64,000 bases of DNA. It comes from Crotalaria pallida (taxonomy: Eukaryota; Streptophyta; Magnoliopsida; Fabales; Fabaceae). The notes under the pieces are model-generated. The model was not told the origin of the DNA and searched no databases. It was given only the letters and a program-made list of their open reading frames with translations. The stretch covers positions 149,201,206 to 149,265,205 of the forward strand of contig CM075650.1 of NCBI GenBank assembly GCA_037953625.1, written 5' to 3'. Below, piece after piece: positions 32,504-45,807 of the stretch (position 1 is the stretch's first letter; every line of letters starts with the position of its first letter). Position numbers and translations under genes: made by a program.

Positions 32504-35364
32504 TTACTTGTTTGGGAAGAAACTCATGCAGATCGGCGGCTGAATCCGGAGCAAAGCAAGAATGGATGAAGGGAGAATCCACAATCCATCTCCACAGATC
32601 AAACCAGAAGCAACTGCAGGAATCATCAAACCAGCTTCCTTGCTGTTTAGCATATGCCATGCATACACAACCAAACTACCAACACACATGTCAATGGCAA
32701 AGTAACCACCAACTAGGAAAGGTACAGCCATTGCCATTGGAAGTGGAACACATCTCCCAATCTTGTTTGGAGTGAGATCTCTAACCAGGTTGGCAGCTAT
32801 GGCGAATGCGAAAAATCCATAACAAATCTGCAAGCAGTGATTCGGAAGGGCGGAGAAGCCTTCAACACCGAGAATCGCCATGTTTCTATATATGATGGCA
32901 TATGGTGCCTTGTAAATACCATCTGGATTCCCTACATCAAAGGCCTTGTAGAAAAGGAAGAATGTGAGAGGAGCAACGACGCAACCTATTGCTGTCCCTA
33001 TAGCTTGGCTTAGAAGCATCGACCGCGGGGAAGTCAAAGTTAGATGTCCTGTCTTGAAATCATGCATCAAATCAGACGAAATGGAAACAATGGATTTAAT
33101 CAGGCCGCACCCTACAAGTCCCGCGACGATGCCATCATTTTTTCCAGCCAAGGCTGCTATCACAAAGAGTGCCACTTTGCCGTAGTTATAGGCCATGTTC
33201 ATGTCGGTTAAGCCTGCGCCATAGGCATTGCAGAAGCCGAGAGAGGGTGCAAGAAGATATGCAACCACCACATAGTACCACTTCAACGGAGGGAACATCA
33301 ATGGGATTATGATGATGGAAATGATGGAGAACAATATGTACCCTGTACATGCTAACCATATAGGAATGCTTTCTCTTAGAAACACTTCATTCCGTCTACG
33401 GTCATCAAGAGGCAGCGGTTTTTGGTTGTCTGTCACTGCAAAGACAGAAAAATTTTAGATTTCAGAGACATACATGAACTCAGGAATTGGACTAATTATA
33501 AGAGGCCATTTACTCACATGTATTAACATTCTTCTTTTTCTTGCTGGCATGGATATTTATAGCAGTGAAATAGAGAATTTTGACAAAATTGTAGAGTCCA
33601 TCACCGAGGATCAAGGCAATGGAAATAAAAACCTGTAGCAAGAAAAAAGGAAAAAGAGAAGAAAATCAAGGCTTGAAATTGAAAGAATTTAAATCAAATA
33701 ATATGGCTCTAATAGAGTCCTTCAAGTCTAACTGAATTATGACCTTGTATCCGTTAAGACTCTTCATGCTACTTTCTGATATACTTGCAGGAAACCATTC
33801 TCCTTTTCGTGCCTTGATTAATGGCCACATAATGCCCCATGAAACCACAGCACCAAGAAGCACAGACAAATTGACAAGATGGGAACAAATCATTCCTGCT
33901 CCAACATAAGTCATGCTGAAATCGAAGTAAAATCTGCAAAATTCAAGCGCTTTGATCAGTGTCAATGGACAATTATTTAATGGTTTAGAGACTTTAACTA
34001 GTAGATGAAAGGTGGACGAACAGACGAGTTTTTCCATGCTTGCAATCCAAAAGTAGGAAACTGAACAAATCCACAGTCATCTCCACCCGTATAAAACCAC
34101 TGAAAGAAAGCCCAAACGAAACTGACTGAGAAGAATTTCATGAAACCGTGAACCTGCTTCCTGTAAAACCAGTTGAACCAGTTTCAGTTTCTGTGCAGAT
34201 TCCCCTAGTTTAACTGGAAAATACCAGAAACAAAGCAAAACCAAACTGAATCATACTTGGCCATTGCATCGCCTTTAGGAGTATGAAACCCATTAATAAG
34301 AACAGCAGTAGCAGTTCCACTTGGGTAAGTTAATTTGTAGTCTATTATCATGATCTGTTAAGTAAAATAAATTTCATAAGCAATACCATTCAACTCAAAT
34401 TGAAGCAAATACTTATGAAATTGAAATTATCATCACTTCTGAGCAAAAAAACTTAACTAATAGAGTAAAACCCTAAGTCCAATCCTCGAAAGATTATGTG
34501 TCGCCAAATAATTCCTTGAAAGTTTTTTGCCACCAATTTAGTATTTCAATATAACATTGTGCGACACCGTAATATACTGAGGGCGTTTACTCAAACTAAT
34601 AAACTTCCGGAGCAAGTGAATTACAACCTTGAATAACCAATTATATTCAATGAATCATGTGAAAAATCGTAGAATTCATTTCTCACAAGTACCTTTCTTA
34701 TAGGGACCAAAGCCAATAGTCCAACAAAGCTGGTGACAAAGAGAAAACCTGTCATCCATCCAATTGCAGGCTCCTTGGTGCTACCAGGAGTATTCCCTTC
34801 TGTATTAACCCCTGCTTGCTCATAAGTCCTATGATTCAAGCCCAACAAGTAAGATCCGAAACCACCTACAGTTACACAAGTGATGTTCAAATATCACGTA
34901 AACAAAGTTTCAAACACCATCATTTCCAGATATTTAAGTTAAAGAATCAAATTTAGAGATCAAAACAGCAAATAAATTGCATAGAAGATCCTACCTCCTA
35001 CTGCGATGCTATAGCAAGCGACCGCGCAAGTCTGGATTACGGTATTCTCTTGTCTAGTAAAAGGTGTTGAAAGAATGTTAGCTTTGGAAAGGAGCTTAGT
35101 CCAAGTTTTAATGAACACAAAGCCAAGTAGAGCAGCTGAAACATTGAGATTGGGGACTAGTCCAGTTGTGAGGTTCAGTTTCATCACGATCACACTATAG
35201 ATTGCTCCAATAAGGATGCTAGCTATTAGTCCTCGGATTGTGATTTGTCTTGCCCATGGTGCTATTCTACTCATATCCTCAGGCTCAATTGGAGCCTCTT
35301 CAATGTCTAAATTCTCAACCTCTCCGTGTTGTTCTTCATTGTTTATAGTGCTCATTGGATTCAT
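32504..35364 (-). CDS. YSL: Yellow Stripe-Like metal-nicotianamine transporter, seven coding exons
   Basis: An oligopeptide-transporter-family membrane protein that moves iron, copper, zinc or manganese as nicotianamine complexes, typically at the plasma membrane of vascular and reproductive tissue. Exons (minus strand): 35364-34995, 34865-34693, 34354-34257, 34160-34026, 33933-33744, 33632-33518 and 33435-32504. All junctions are GT..AG and keep frame, giving 670 aa, the normal YSL length. An acidic N-terminus precedes the first membrane segment (QITIRGLIASILIGAIYSVI). Family blocks follow: VPNLNVSAALLGF, CAVACYSIAVGG, SGTATAVLINGFHTPKG, FDFSMTYVGAGMIC, YGAGLTDMNMAYNYGK, SSDLMHDFKTGHLTLTSPRS and ICGDGLWILPSSILAL. 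Many hydrophobic helices are visible. The start is the first in-frame ATG after a TGA. The sequence is closest in style to the YSL1/2/3 clade; the exact orthologue is not certain. It looks intact. Confidence 0.95.
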
Positions 35365-35375
35365 CAAATCCTTGA

Positions 35376-35761
35376 CTGAGTGAATCAAAAATCACAGAAA
35401 AGAAAAAAAAACTAAGGAAAGTGAAGGAAAAAAAATTATTATTTAATGGTTGCTTAAACTTCTCTATTTAAAAACTATCAAAAGTTACAATAAAAATAAT
35501 TCATGAATAAGAATTATAAAAATACAATACAATCATTGTAATAAAAAACTAATACTACTAAGTAAGAAGGAAAAGTATATTAGAATCTCAAAAACAATAA
35601 TTAACACTTTCAAAAAACAATAATAGTTCTAAAAGGATAATGGAAGGCTAGATAAGAAAGAAGCAAAAACACAAAAGGAATTAGAATCTGATCCTACAAT
35701 TGTAAAGTTCATAGATTTTTTTTTGTTGATGAAACCCCATTAAATAAATACTATCTCTTAC
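35376..35761 (-). other. 5' UTR intron of the YSL gene
   Basis: On the minus strand, donor GAG|GTAAGAG (35762/35761) and acceptor TTCACTCAG (ending at 35376) bracket 386 nt. The coding ATG lies 11 nt after the acceptor. This explains why the frame is stopped immediately upstream of the first ATG. Confidence 0.65.
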
Positions 35762-36124
35762 CTCAATTTCCCTTTAGATGATTGGAAGATTGAATCTTTG
35801 TGACAAGGACAAAACCAAAGCTTCAATCTTTGACTGCCTTACCAAGAATTATATTCTCCATTAGGTGATGTAGAGAAAAACCCAAAAAAAAAAAACCACC
35901 TTGAAGAAGTATCTAAAACCTGCAGAAACAACCTCAACTGGGTTGGTTTTTTTTTTTTTTTTTTGCAGGTTGTAATGACAAAAGATCACAACAGAATAGA
36001 ACAGAGAATTAACCCAAAAACCCAAGAAATTTTGCCACGGATTCTAGATTAAAAATGATATGATATGATATGCTGCTAACACAAAATTCAAGACGGATGA
36101 GAAAAGGTTGGCAGGTGAATGTGG

Positions 36125-36132
36125 AATATATA
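36125..36132 (-). promoter_or_regulatory. TATA box candidate of the YSL gene
   Basis: TATATATT on the minus strand, upstream of the presumed leader (35762 to about 36100). The region is generally AT-rich, so this is only a candidate. Confidence 0.3.
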
Positions 36133-36508
36133 CTATTTGTGTTTGACATTGGAATGGAATGAGTACTGTAGAATCAATCGTTACCATCATATTTCTGCGT
36201 GTAGTACAACGCAGTGGTGGTGTGTGTACTACATCAAACGAATGTGTTTTATACTATGTTTTAAATTTTGTACTACACTAAGCTGTTGGTGTTGGTGTTG
36301 TGATAAAAAGTCTTGCACCATCCACTTTTGTACTTGTTTTCGGTTGAACAGTAAGAATTTTCTAAATGAAAATGGTTCCAGGTGACTCAGATACAGGTTG
36401 GGTGACGTGGTTGGAGAAAAAAACGAGGGCCTCTAAAACTAGGTGATCTTTCCCACTTTTTTAAAAAATAATCTTACTAAAAGTGTTTTAATTTGTTAAA
36501 GTTATTAC

Positions 36509-36717
36509 TGCTTCTGTCTGTCTTTCTACGTGTAAATTTTTTTTTTTTACATAGGAGGTCTGAGACTAGAACACATGACTTGAGGGAGGGGGAAATTCTA
36601 AGTATTCATGCAGCCACCAATTGGGTTGTTTTACGCGGACACATGTAAGATTTTTTTTTAAGATTACAAATTTATTATTTAATTTAATTAATCGTGTTGA
36701 AAAAGTGATCGGATGGA
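36509..36717. mobile_element. Stowaway-like MITE containing a SINE
   Basis: Left end ta-ctgcttctgtctgtctttc and right end, reversed, ctccatccgatcacttttt resemble degenerate Stowaway termini. The SINE at 36537-36641 splits it. Ends are diverged, so confidence is limited. Confidence 0.45.
36537..36641 (-). mobile_element. tRNA-derived SINE, family B, minus strand
   Basis: The reverse complement reads gtccgcgtaaaacaaccca, then ttggtggctgca, aatttccccctccctcaagt and a box B-like tgttctagtctc, ending in an A run. It matches the copy at 29228-29335 along its length. Confidence 0.75.
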
Positions 36718-37341
36718 GTATATTTTTAAAACTATTTTTAGTAATACTTTTGGAAATTTAAAAAGTACATTTTTCGATTTAGAATAGTACGTATTTCCTA
36801 CTATCTTATTTTTAAGCAAAAATAACTAACTTCACACCTGTTAAGGAAGTTAGCTGAGTATATTTAATTTTCGCAAATTCATTAAAAAAAGATAGACTAC
36901 TTTAGTAAATTTACGTTGGGAATGAAACAAAAATTAAATGATTCAATCACATAATAAGGATATTTTAGGAATGATTGCATTGGGAATAGAAAATTAGTTA
37001 ATTTTTTCTTATATTTAATACCATTGGTGAAGTATCTTTTTATGCTTATAATTGAAACAGAAGAGAGTAAAAGAAAAGAAACTAAAATCACGCTTATTAA
37101 AAAAGTTAGTTGACTGAATTTAACTTTATCAAATCTATAAAAAAAAAAAAGAGATATTTCGAAAAAGTAGTATTGAGAATAAAAAAAATTAAATAAGATA
37201 ACAATTTTTTGAGTATGTTTTAGGAAAGTAACATTGGTAATGAAATAAAACCTAAGAATGTAAGTTACTTTTGCTTATATTTTAAATAAAAAGAAATATG
37301 TTTTTTTCTTATATTTCAAACCGGATGGAGTATTAAGTGAA
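36718..37341. other. MITE-derived repeats, no gene
   Basis: Two related copies of a roughly 180-bp AT-rich repeat (about 36830-37030 and 37090-37290) share gaatgaaacaaaaattaaat-type sequence. A third relative is at about 41430-41610. Each is followed by a ggatggagta- or ggaaggagta-type Stowaway terminus. Confidence 0.45.
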
Positions 37342-37370
37342 CTAGTAATTTTACTCGTGCATCGCACGGG
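37342..37370 (-). mobile_element. Helitron-like 3' terminus
   Basis: On the minus strand, hairpin CCCGTGC-gat-GCACGAG (37354-37370) is followed by taaaatta and CTAG (37342-37345), then T. It is the same arrangement as at 19476. A matching inverted palindrome without CTAG lies at 38373-38388. Confidence 0.4.
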
Positions 37371-38519
37371 TTTAAATTTTTTTTTTAAAAAAAAATTTGA
37401 TTATAGATTTTGGAAATAAGTTTTTTTAAATAATAAGTTAATATGAACTTTTTATAAAAATGATTTACATGTGTTTAGAAATGAATAGTCATAAACATTA
37501 ACCTTTGAATCTAGTTCCAGCTACCAACTTTTTCATTAATAAAAATTAACTAATAATGTATCAACTATGTGATTTCTAATTTTAATTAACAACATAATTT
37601 CTTATATTAAAAAAAAAATCCAACTCCTTTTGATTTTTGTTTTATTTAATCCATCATTCCAAATGCGTTTTGTTAATAATTCTTTTGCAAGTCCAAATGC
37701 ATCTATTTTTTACCATATATATCATCATCATCATTATTATTATTACATCTGTCCCAAAATATAAGACCTGTTTTCACACTTTTAATTAATTCGTGTTTAT
37801 AAGATTCGAACTTTCAAATTACTTGCTTGTATTAGAACTTCATAATTGTAAATAAGTATATTGTCTAAAGTATAAAATAACGCATCATTATTTTTCACAA
37901 TTTAAATTGCAACATATTGTATAAATTTTTGGATTTTTTTTTAAATTTGAATTCATGACTGAGTAAATATTTGATTGTATTAAGCTAAATCATTATACCA
38001 AATTATAGCTCATCTTTAATACTTATATATCTGTTTTTTCCATTGTACCCAAAATTTATTATTCATAATGATGCTCTGTTTAAATGTTTAATACCAATTT
38101 GCCTATATTATGACTTGTTCGTATTAGAATTTATGAAATTACAACATTATATTCGTTTTTTTTGCTGGTTAATTATCAAATGACTGCTCGTTTAGGCATT
38201 ATATATTTTTTATGTCAATATTTGATTCAAATTATTTCCTTTTGAAAAGATCATTAATAACCTATGCAAATTGTAATAATATCGAAATGCAAATTGTACT
38301 AATAAATATTTATGTGTAATCCAAATTGTACTAATAAAAATTTACTGAAAATAACTTAAGATAAATATTTATTCCCGTGCGATGCACGAACAAACAAATT
38401 TGGAGGGAAAAACAAGGATGAAGGAGGGAAAATGAAAATGACAAAAATGCCCTCAACTTCTCTTATTTTATAATATGTTGAATATGTTGATGATAAGGAT
38501 GTTTGTATGGAAAGAAGTA
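37371..38519. other. AT-rich intergenic, no gene
   Basis: Contains catctgtcccaaaatataag at about 37747, a lone Stowaway-type left end, and the palindrome cccgtgcgatgcacga at 38373. No ORF of interest. Confidence 0.45.
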
Positions 38520-38787
38520 CTTCATCCATTTCATATGTAACGTGCTTTAAGGTTCTGTGTGAGTTTTAAAAAATTGTTAAATGACGTAAAAATTTGAGGT
38601 ATTTTGACTATAAAACCTCTTATGTAATCATTGAATTGTAAAAGAACAATACATATGGAAAAGTGGTTATAATAAATAAAGATGTTGATAAAAGCACATT
38701 AATAATTATGCATTGAGTTTGTAAAAGAACAATAGATATGAAATAAAAGAGAAAACTTTATAAACACTATATATGAAACATAGGGAG
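38520..38787. mobile_element. Stowaway-like MITE
   Basis: 268 bp between TA at 38518-38519 and 38788-38789. Ends cttcatccatttcatatgta and, reversed, ctccctatgtttcatatata. Confidence 0.75.
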
Positions 38788-38789
38788 TA

Positions 38790-41700
38790 ACTAATTGTAA
38801 TTTAAAATTGATATAAGGTCTTATAAATAGAGACAAAATTAAAATCTCAAAAAATCTTATATTTAAAAACAAATGGAGTACATATTAAAAATATCATAAG
38901 TTCAACTTTTTTTTCTTTTTTCCAAAAATATAAAAGATAATATTTTTCAAAATATTTTTTTATTATACATGGTTCTTTAACGAGTGCCATATTAGTATTG
39001 TTTTTATTTTAGGGTTTTTTAACACCTTGAGATTGAGGATGAAAACTCAAAAATAGAAGTATTTTATAAAAAATTATTCATTTAAAAAGTTAAAATTTAT
39101 TATGTTTAATTTTTCAACAAATAACTTTCACTCTTGAATTCTTGCAACCGGGGTTACAGAATTTTTTTTTATAATATCAACTAGTGTTAAAGAGTAATCT
39201 TTTGTGGCTGAGAAATTATTGAAGTTTTTTTTTTGGTGAACTGAGAAATTATTGAAGTAGATTCAATCTTTTTGAACAGAGTTTTTTTTTCCATAAAAAA
39301 TGGGGTTGTGAAATCATTCCTAAAGATTGAAATTAATTACTCGATCCTATCCTGATATACTACGATAAACCTATTTTTGGAATTGTGAAATTATGCCTAA
39401 AGATTGAAATTAATTACTTTATCTTATGTATTCCTAATATAAGCTTTTTTGAATTTTTTTTCATATAGTATAATTCATTTTTTAAAATTTTTAATAACAT
39501 TATTCACTTTTTTCATAAATATATATACACTGAAATTTTTTTATAATTTTAATATTAATTATTATAGAAATAATTTTAGGCAAGTATATCAAATCCACTA
39601 TAAATATGTGATTTTAAAAAGTTTAGGTATGTTGGGTTTATGAGGCTCATCAAGCTTAGAATAAGCATTTGAACTCAATGAGCGGTTATTCACATGTTAT
39701 TAAAGAACATTGTACTTATATTAATAAAATTCGAAGCCGAGATTTTTCTTAATAGAGAATGAACTCATACTTTTAGTCCAATAGTTGTCGGCATCCACCG
39801 GTGAAAATGAACTCATAATTTTAGTCCTTCCTGATGTGGATTATCTCGTCGATATTCTAACCATGAAAATTGACATGCTTTTTTGAAAAGACAAATGTTA
39901 ACAAGTGTTTTTGATAATGTCCTTAATATATTTGTTAAGAAGCTAAATATAGTAAATAATTATTGAAAAATGCATTTCATTTAAATTCTCAATTCACAGA
40001 ATAATATGTATTGGTAATTATTTTTCTAAATATAAAAACCTTAACAAGTGCTAGCAAGAGGCTTATGGAAAAAGTCTATATCATTGAATTGCAACTCAAC
40101 ACGAGTATGGACACAGAGCGGGGCCCACGTGAAGATGTTGACTTCTTCAGATTCTCAATCCACTTGCTGAGAGCCAAAGACAGCTCTTCCAGAAATTCAT
40201 TCATGTTTCATTGTGACCCTTGATAGTGGGTTCAATTGATCAATTCCTTGAGTAGTTGAGTTTGAGGTTGAGTTAGATGATAGTACTTCCTCCTGTCTTT
40301 AGTACTTTGTCAGTCTCATACTTTTACTTTTTCTGTTTGAGTTTTTCCTCTTATTTTATACGGAGTGCTATTTTTCACATAAATAAGAATTAAATAATTA
40401 ATTTGTTTATTAAGTATTTTAATTTCTAATAAAATTTTACTTTTTTAGGTATAATTAACCTATATATCAGATGCATGGTTAAGAAAAGATCCTATTTTAA
40501 ATACTCTCACCGTTATATAAAAAAATTTAAAAGATATGTAATTAATGACTTTTTTTTTTTTGAACATTAATGACTTATTTAACATATCAACTAATTATAA
40601 AATAACTAATAATTAATTTTATTTTATATTGATCAACCAATCATAATTCAAAGTTTACAAATTTTAAATTTTTTTATTAATTACTTTAACTTTAGTTTAT
40701 GACAAAAAAATTATTATTTATAATCATCCTTGTACGACGGAGGGAGTATTGTTTTTTTACAAATTCAATGTATATTAATATTATTTTTCTTTATTTATAT
40801 CCTTATTTATTACAATATCTTTTTCACCTCCAATATTTTTTCTCTTTAATAATCATTACATAAAAATATTATAGTCGAAATATTTCTTACATCAAACTCA
40901 AATTCATACATTATTTAACTATTTCTAAAAACTCGTGCATAACTTTAAAATACACTGTATAATATGACAAATGCTAACAAGCGCCCTTGATGAACTTGTT
41001 AAGAAGCCATACATAGTAATAACTCATGGAAAAATGTAATTTTTTATATTCCCAAAACATGAAAATATATATGAACGGATGAGGTATCTTTTGTAGTTTT
41101 AACTTTTTATTTTTATTATTTTTTTAAATATTTTTTTCCCAATTTTAATATCCATTCAATCATTTTTATTACTACTACTCATTAATTCTATTTTTCTTTT
41201 ATCTCTCAACATTAAAAAATCATACATTACTTAAGGGATACACTTTCTAATAAAAATTAATTACTACTACAATTTTCAATAAGGATTAAACATGAAAATT
41301 TTGGATAAAACACATAAAATTTACAATATTCAATACATCCTTCATATGTGTGAAATAACCTTAAACCACAAAAAATATGAACAAATGGTGTAGTAACAAA
41401 AAATAACCAATTTTGTAGTATTTATTAAAAAAAGGTAGCTAGTTAAGAGTATTTAATTTTTTCAAATTTATAAAAAAAAAATAGAGTTATTTTAGAAAAA
41501 TTTCATTGAGAATGAAACAAAAATTAAATAAGAAAATCATTTTATAGAAATATTTTAGGAAATATTGTATTGGAAATAGAAAATTAGTTAATTTTCTGAA
41601 ATTGGAAGGAGTATACTAATCCATTTGGTTATAAAAAATGCAAAATGATATGTTTAGCTTTAAAGGTTGGGTTTAAGAATTAAAAAAATAAGTTTACATA

Positions 41701-42240
41701 AAAAAATGTGTGTTTAGTACTTTGAAGTAATAAACTTAATTTTATAATAAATATTTTTTTTCTAACTAGTTGTCTAACATAACCCACAAAAAATTAAAGG
41801 GCATTGTTGTATTGTCGGATTAAACAGAGATTTTTGTGAAAAACGTTTAATCTGACGAGAGGGAACTTTTTATCCTACGTACTCGTTCGAACTGTGTCCT
41901 AGGGACTAAAGACTGTGTAGTTTTTATGGGCACATTAATATTGTTCATGAGAAAATTAATGACGGGGTGTGACGAGTTGCTCGTAGAAGCGTTCAGTGAT
42001 AAGCCCTCTCTTCAAGGAAGGTCGTTTAGCTTGTATGTGTTCTTAATATCAAGCTCACTGTATGAATCATGAGGCTCTAACTCTTAGTGCTGTTAGTGGT
42101 GGCCTTTATGATATTCATGGATGTGTTACAGCAAAATTGTGATCAACTGCAACCATGAGGCTAGCGAGAGTTTGAATTATTCTCTATGTTAGATCTTTCT
42201 CTTGGGAGTGTAATGATTATATATCATGCGTACTCTGACT
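38790..42240. other. AT-rich intergenic, MITE debris, no gene
   Basis: A further Stowaway-like pair of ends may run from about 40286 (cttcctcctgtctttagta) to about 40746 (acggagggagta). acaaatgttaacaagtg-type MITE sequence recurs near 39893, 40971 and (outside this stretch) 52720. attgaaattaattact is duplicated at 39328 and 39402. The part from about 41800 to 42240 is less AT-rich but shows no coding signal. Confidence 0.4.
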
Positions 42241-42245
42241 ATAGT

Positions 42246-45200
42246 TGTAACATCCCTAATTTTAATCCCAAGTATAATTATAAGTTTCAATGAATTAAAT
42301 ATTTGTTTCTTGAAATCAATTATTTAGTTGTTGGGTATTTTTATAAAATACATTATGTTAATTACGAAAGTACCTTTAATTGCATTTTAAAGTAAATTCA
42401 TTTGAAACAATTATCCCATTTGAAAAATAGACTTTCTATTCTTTATTTTGATTTTTACAAAGATACAATATTAAATAAATTTTTGTTATTTCCTAGTATC
42501 TAACTAATTTCTTACTTTATAGTTTTCCTATATGAATCTATATGATGCTAAAATCCTATTATTAATATTTTTGAGCATAAATAAATAAGTGTAAGTAGAT
42601 GTTAAAAAAAAAATATGTGCTGGTGTACGTGTGTTGTGTGTGTCTTTGTGGTGAAACCCTTATCTTTCTCTCCTTCTTCTAAGTCCAGCCGCCACCCACC
42701 TTCCTCTCTCTTATCTCCATTCTTTCTTTTCGATCTCTCTCATGGCCGTGGGCTCGTCGGCCATCACCACTCAACCATGCGCCACCGTCGCAGATCTCTC
42801 TCCCTCTCTAAGATCAACTTTTTCTCTCTCTCCGTCACAGTTTCTCTCCCTGCCGTGTCGTCGTCGAACCCGTGCCACCACCCTCGCGAACCACCGCTGT
42901 CCTCCCTCAAGCTGCTGCAGTAGTCGCGACTCTCCTCCCACCAGTCACTGATCCGCCGATCTTTGCCTCCCTCTTCTCCCATTGCGAGCCGCTGTGTTCT
43001 TGGTTGCTGCCATGGTGGTTCCAGCCATCGCCGCCTCCTCCTTGTACCAGTGACAACCAACCACGGAAAAAAGCCGTCTCCGCCTTGGTTGTTGGCTCTT
43101 GTCACAGTTTCAAACCAAACCGACGCCGGTATCGCCATCATCGTTACCGGGGCCAGCCGCTCTATTGTGCTCTGAACCGGTTTGACCGAACCGGCTTTCA
43201 AAACCATATTTGAGGGTAAATCCCTAACACTTTTCTAATTGCTCTATGTTATGTTTTAATTTTTATATTAATACTAATTTTAATATTATTGTTAATAATT
43301 ATTTAGTAATAAACTGTTTTGGAAATTAAAATTGAAATTATAGTTTATATTGATTTTAATTATATTGTTATTAATAATGATTTATTAATAGTACGTTGAT
43401 TTATGTTAGGGCAGAATTAACTGTTATGTCGAACGATTAATTTTAAATGTACTTTTGTCAAATGTGTGGGTTCCTAAGTAAGTGAGCTGTCGCTTAGCTT
43501 GACTGAGTTGTCCCTGAGCTAAACGATACCTCAGTCAATTAGGAAACTGATATAATCGACATAATGTTAATTCGAGTTAGGACGTCGAACATTAATTTCA
43601 AACCGAAGAGAAGTGGAACTGTTTTAATGTTATAATTATGAATTGGACTTATTTTTGAATCAAGAACACTTTCTTTTAGTTTGGAATTAATAGTGTCAAA
43701 TAGTAATCTTTGATTTTGTGGTTTCAAAAACTAAAACTAATTAACTTTAATGATTTTTCGGTGAGTATGTAAGTTTCGGAAGTTAGCGTATATTTTTTTT
43801 AAGAGAAGTTATACTAGTTTAATAAAAAGGGCATGATCTTGCTTTTATGAGCTTGAGTCCAATAATTTTATGGTTTGGAAACATGTTTAAGATGCAATAC
43901 TTTAAAACCAAAAATGCAATACGTTAGCTTATTTTGTTTTATGATTTTGAATCAAACCCCATACTTGTCAATTTTCGAAATGTCGAAGTTAATTGTTTTG
44001 ATTTCCACTCCTAAATTCCTTGAAAGTAAAATTCTAAAGCGTTTGTTCTAAGGAACCTTGGATGGTATTTTATAACCTCATTGATATTTATTAATTTGCT
44101 GGTTATAATGAAAAGATGTTTTTATACGTTATAAACCTAATAGCTAATTTAATATTGGTGTGGTTTTAGCGTAATTAAAAAGGATTAATTGATGGTTTAA
44201 TTGATGAGTCTGGGTCGGTTTGGCGTATTAATTTGATTGTTTGATTTATATAATATGGCTAGACGACGAAGAAGCTCTAGAACCTGTCACTGCGCGTAGG
44301 CAATGGACCCTGGTATGATCGGACGTTATCGTGCAAAATGGAAGTGTATAAGGAAAATCAAGGTAAGGAATGAGTTATAGTGAGTATTACCTTACTCTGG
44401 GGTTTAGTTTACAATATGCATATAATGGGTACTAAGAGTTATGTGTTAGTTTAGGTTGTTATAATATAGGGTAATAAATAACTAGAGCTTATGACATAGG
44501 AAAATTAATTAGATGATGATATGCTTTATTTTGAATATTTGGTATATAAGCATGTGACTTGGTGTTGTTTATAATTGAAGTGCTAATTTCGTTAAATGTT
44601 TGAGTTATGATTTTATTTTATAAACCAAGGCAAAGTATGGAAATTAAGTATGAATTAAGGATAATGGGGATGATATTAATAAAATGTTGATTTTGTGCTA
44701 ATTAAATTATAAGATTTAATAGTGGTGATTTGATAATGCAAATGTGTTATGTTTTGACTAATTTTGAGTAATGTACTTGTTAAACAGTTAAGAGGTTTTT
44801 TGGAAAAATGGACTGGTTAATATGATTAAGAAGGAATGTTATTTATAAAGGATAAAAAGAAAAATGAAAAAAATATATACCCGGACGAAGTAAGACGTGA
44901 GTGCACAGGAGTGCAGACGCAGTAGGTCGTGACCAGGGGAGAATGAAAAATTTATACCCGGACGTAGTAAGACTTGAGTGCACAGGGGTGCAGACGCAGT
45001 AGGTCGTGACCAGGGGAGAATGAAAAATTTATACCCGGACGCAGTAAGACGTGAGTGCACAGGGGTGCAGACGCAGTAGGTCGTGACCAGGGGAGAATGA
45101 AAATATACCCGGACGCAGTAAGACGTGAGTGCACAGGAGTGCAGACGCAGTAGGTCGTGACCAGGGACAGATTAAAAAGAATTATGATATGATTAAAGTG

Positions 45201-45807
45201 GAAGGAATAAATGACTTTATGAAAATGATGTATAAGAATGAATAGGCAAGATTGACTTGAGAAACCAATGGAATACTTTGATAATTGAATTGTAAAACCA
45301 ATGGATATGTTGACCATGAATTGTGTTATGCAGAGTTTTATTATATTGTGATTAAATTGTTAAATGTGTTTGGCTTGGTATATCATTATGTCATAACTGG
45401 AAACCGTTTCCCCATTTTATGAGTAATGCTCACTCCTTACTATTTCCACAGGTACTGAGGTTTGAGCTTGCAATACTATTGGCCGAGCAGGACTACATTC
45501 CACCCCGTGGAGTGTTGTAAAATTAATTAGAAGAGAGAGTTGTTTATTATGTTAAAATTTAATCTTCTTTTAGTTTGTTATATTTCATTCGTGCAAGCCC
45601 TGAATATGTTTTATTTGATTAGCAGGGCATGAAAATTAAACTAGTATGTGTATAAATAATTTCTAAACTGTACTGGCTTGACAGGTGAAAAATCTAAATT
45701 TTTGGAAATCCGAAAAACAGAGGAAACTCTGCCGGATTTTTATCAAAATTTTCAAGTCCATATTTTTATAAAACTCAATTTAATTAAATATTTAGGAGAG
45801 TGTTACA
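42246..45807 (+). mobile_element. Long solo LTR (TGTAACATCCC..GTGTTACA type)
   Basis: 3562 bp starting tgtaacatccctaa and ending gagtgttaca, flanked by an exact 5-bp duplication, atagt, at 42241-42245 and 45808-45812. I see no primer site, polypurine tract, gag or pol motifs inside and no internal repeat of its own ends. It therefore looks like one LTR left by recombination, or a non-coding LARD-like element. TGTAACA..TGTTACA termini are common in long-LTR Gypsy elements such as the Tekay/Del group; that lineage call is inference. A CT- and CG-rich patch at 42650-43200 has overlapping frames on both strands without domains. Confidence 0.75.
44878..45168 (+). repeat. 77-bp minisatellite, four copies, inside the solo LTR
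   Basis: Units start tacccggacg at 44878, 44955, 45032 and 45106 (periods 77, 77 and 74). Each contains agtaagacgtgagtgcacag, gtgcagacgcagtagg and cgtgaccaggg. Much more GC-rich than its surroundings. Confidence 0.92.

Noticed and set aside
42615..43213. Overlapping 70-147-codon ORFs on both strands
   Set aside because: They lie in a CG-rich, low-stop patch inside the solo LTR, overlap one another on both strands and show no domain.
44878..45168. CRISPR-like regular repeats
   Set aside because: Four 77-bp units repeat end to end without unique spacers. This is a minisatellite in a plant genome.
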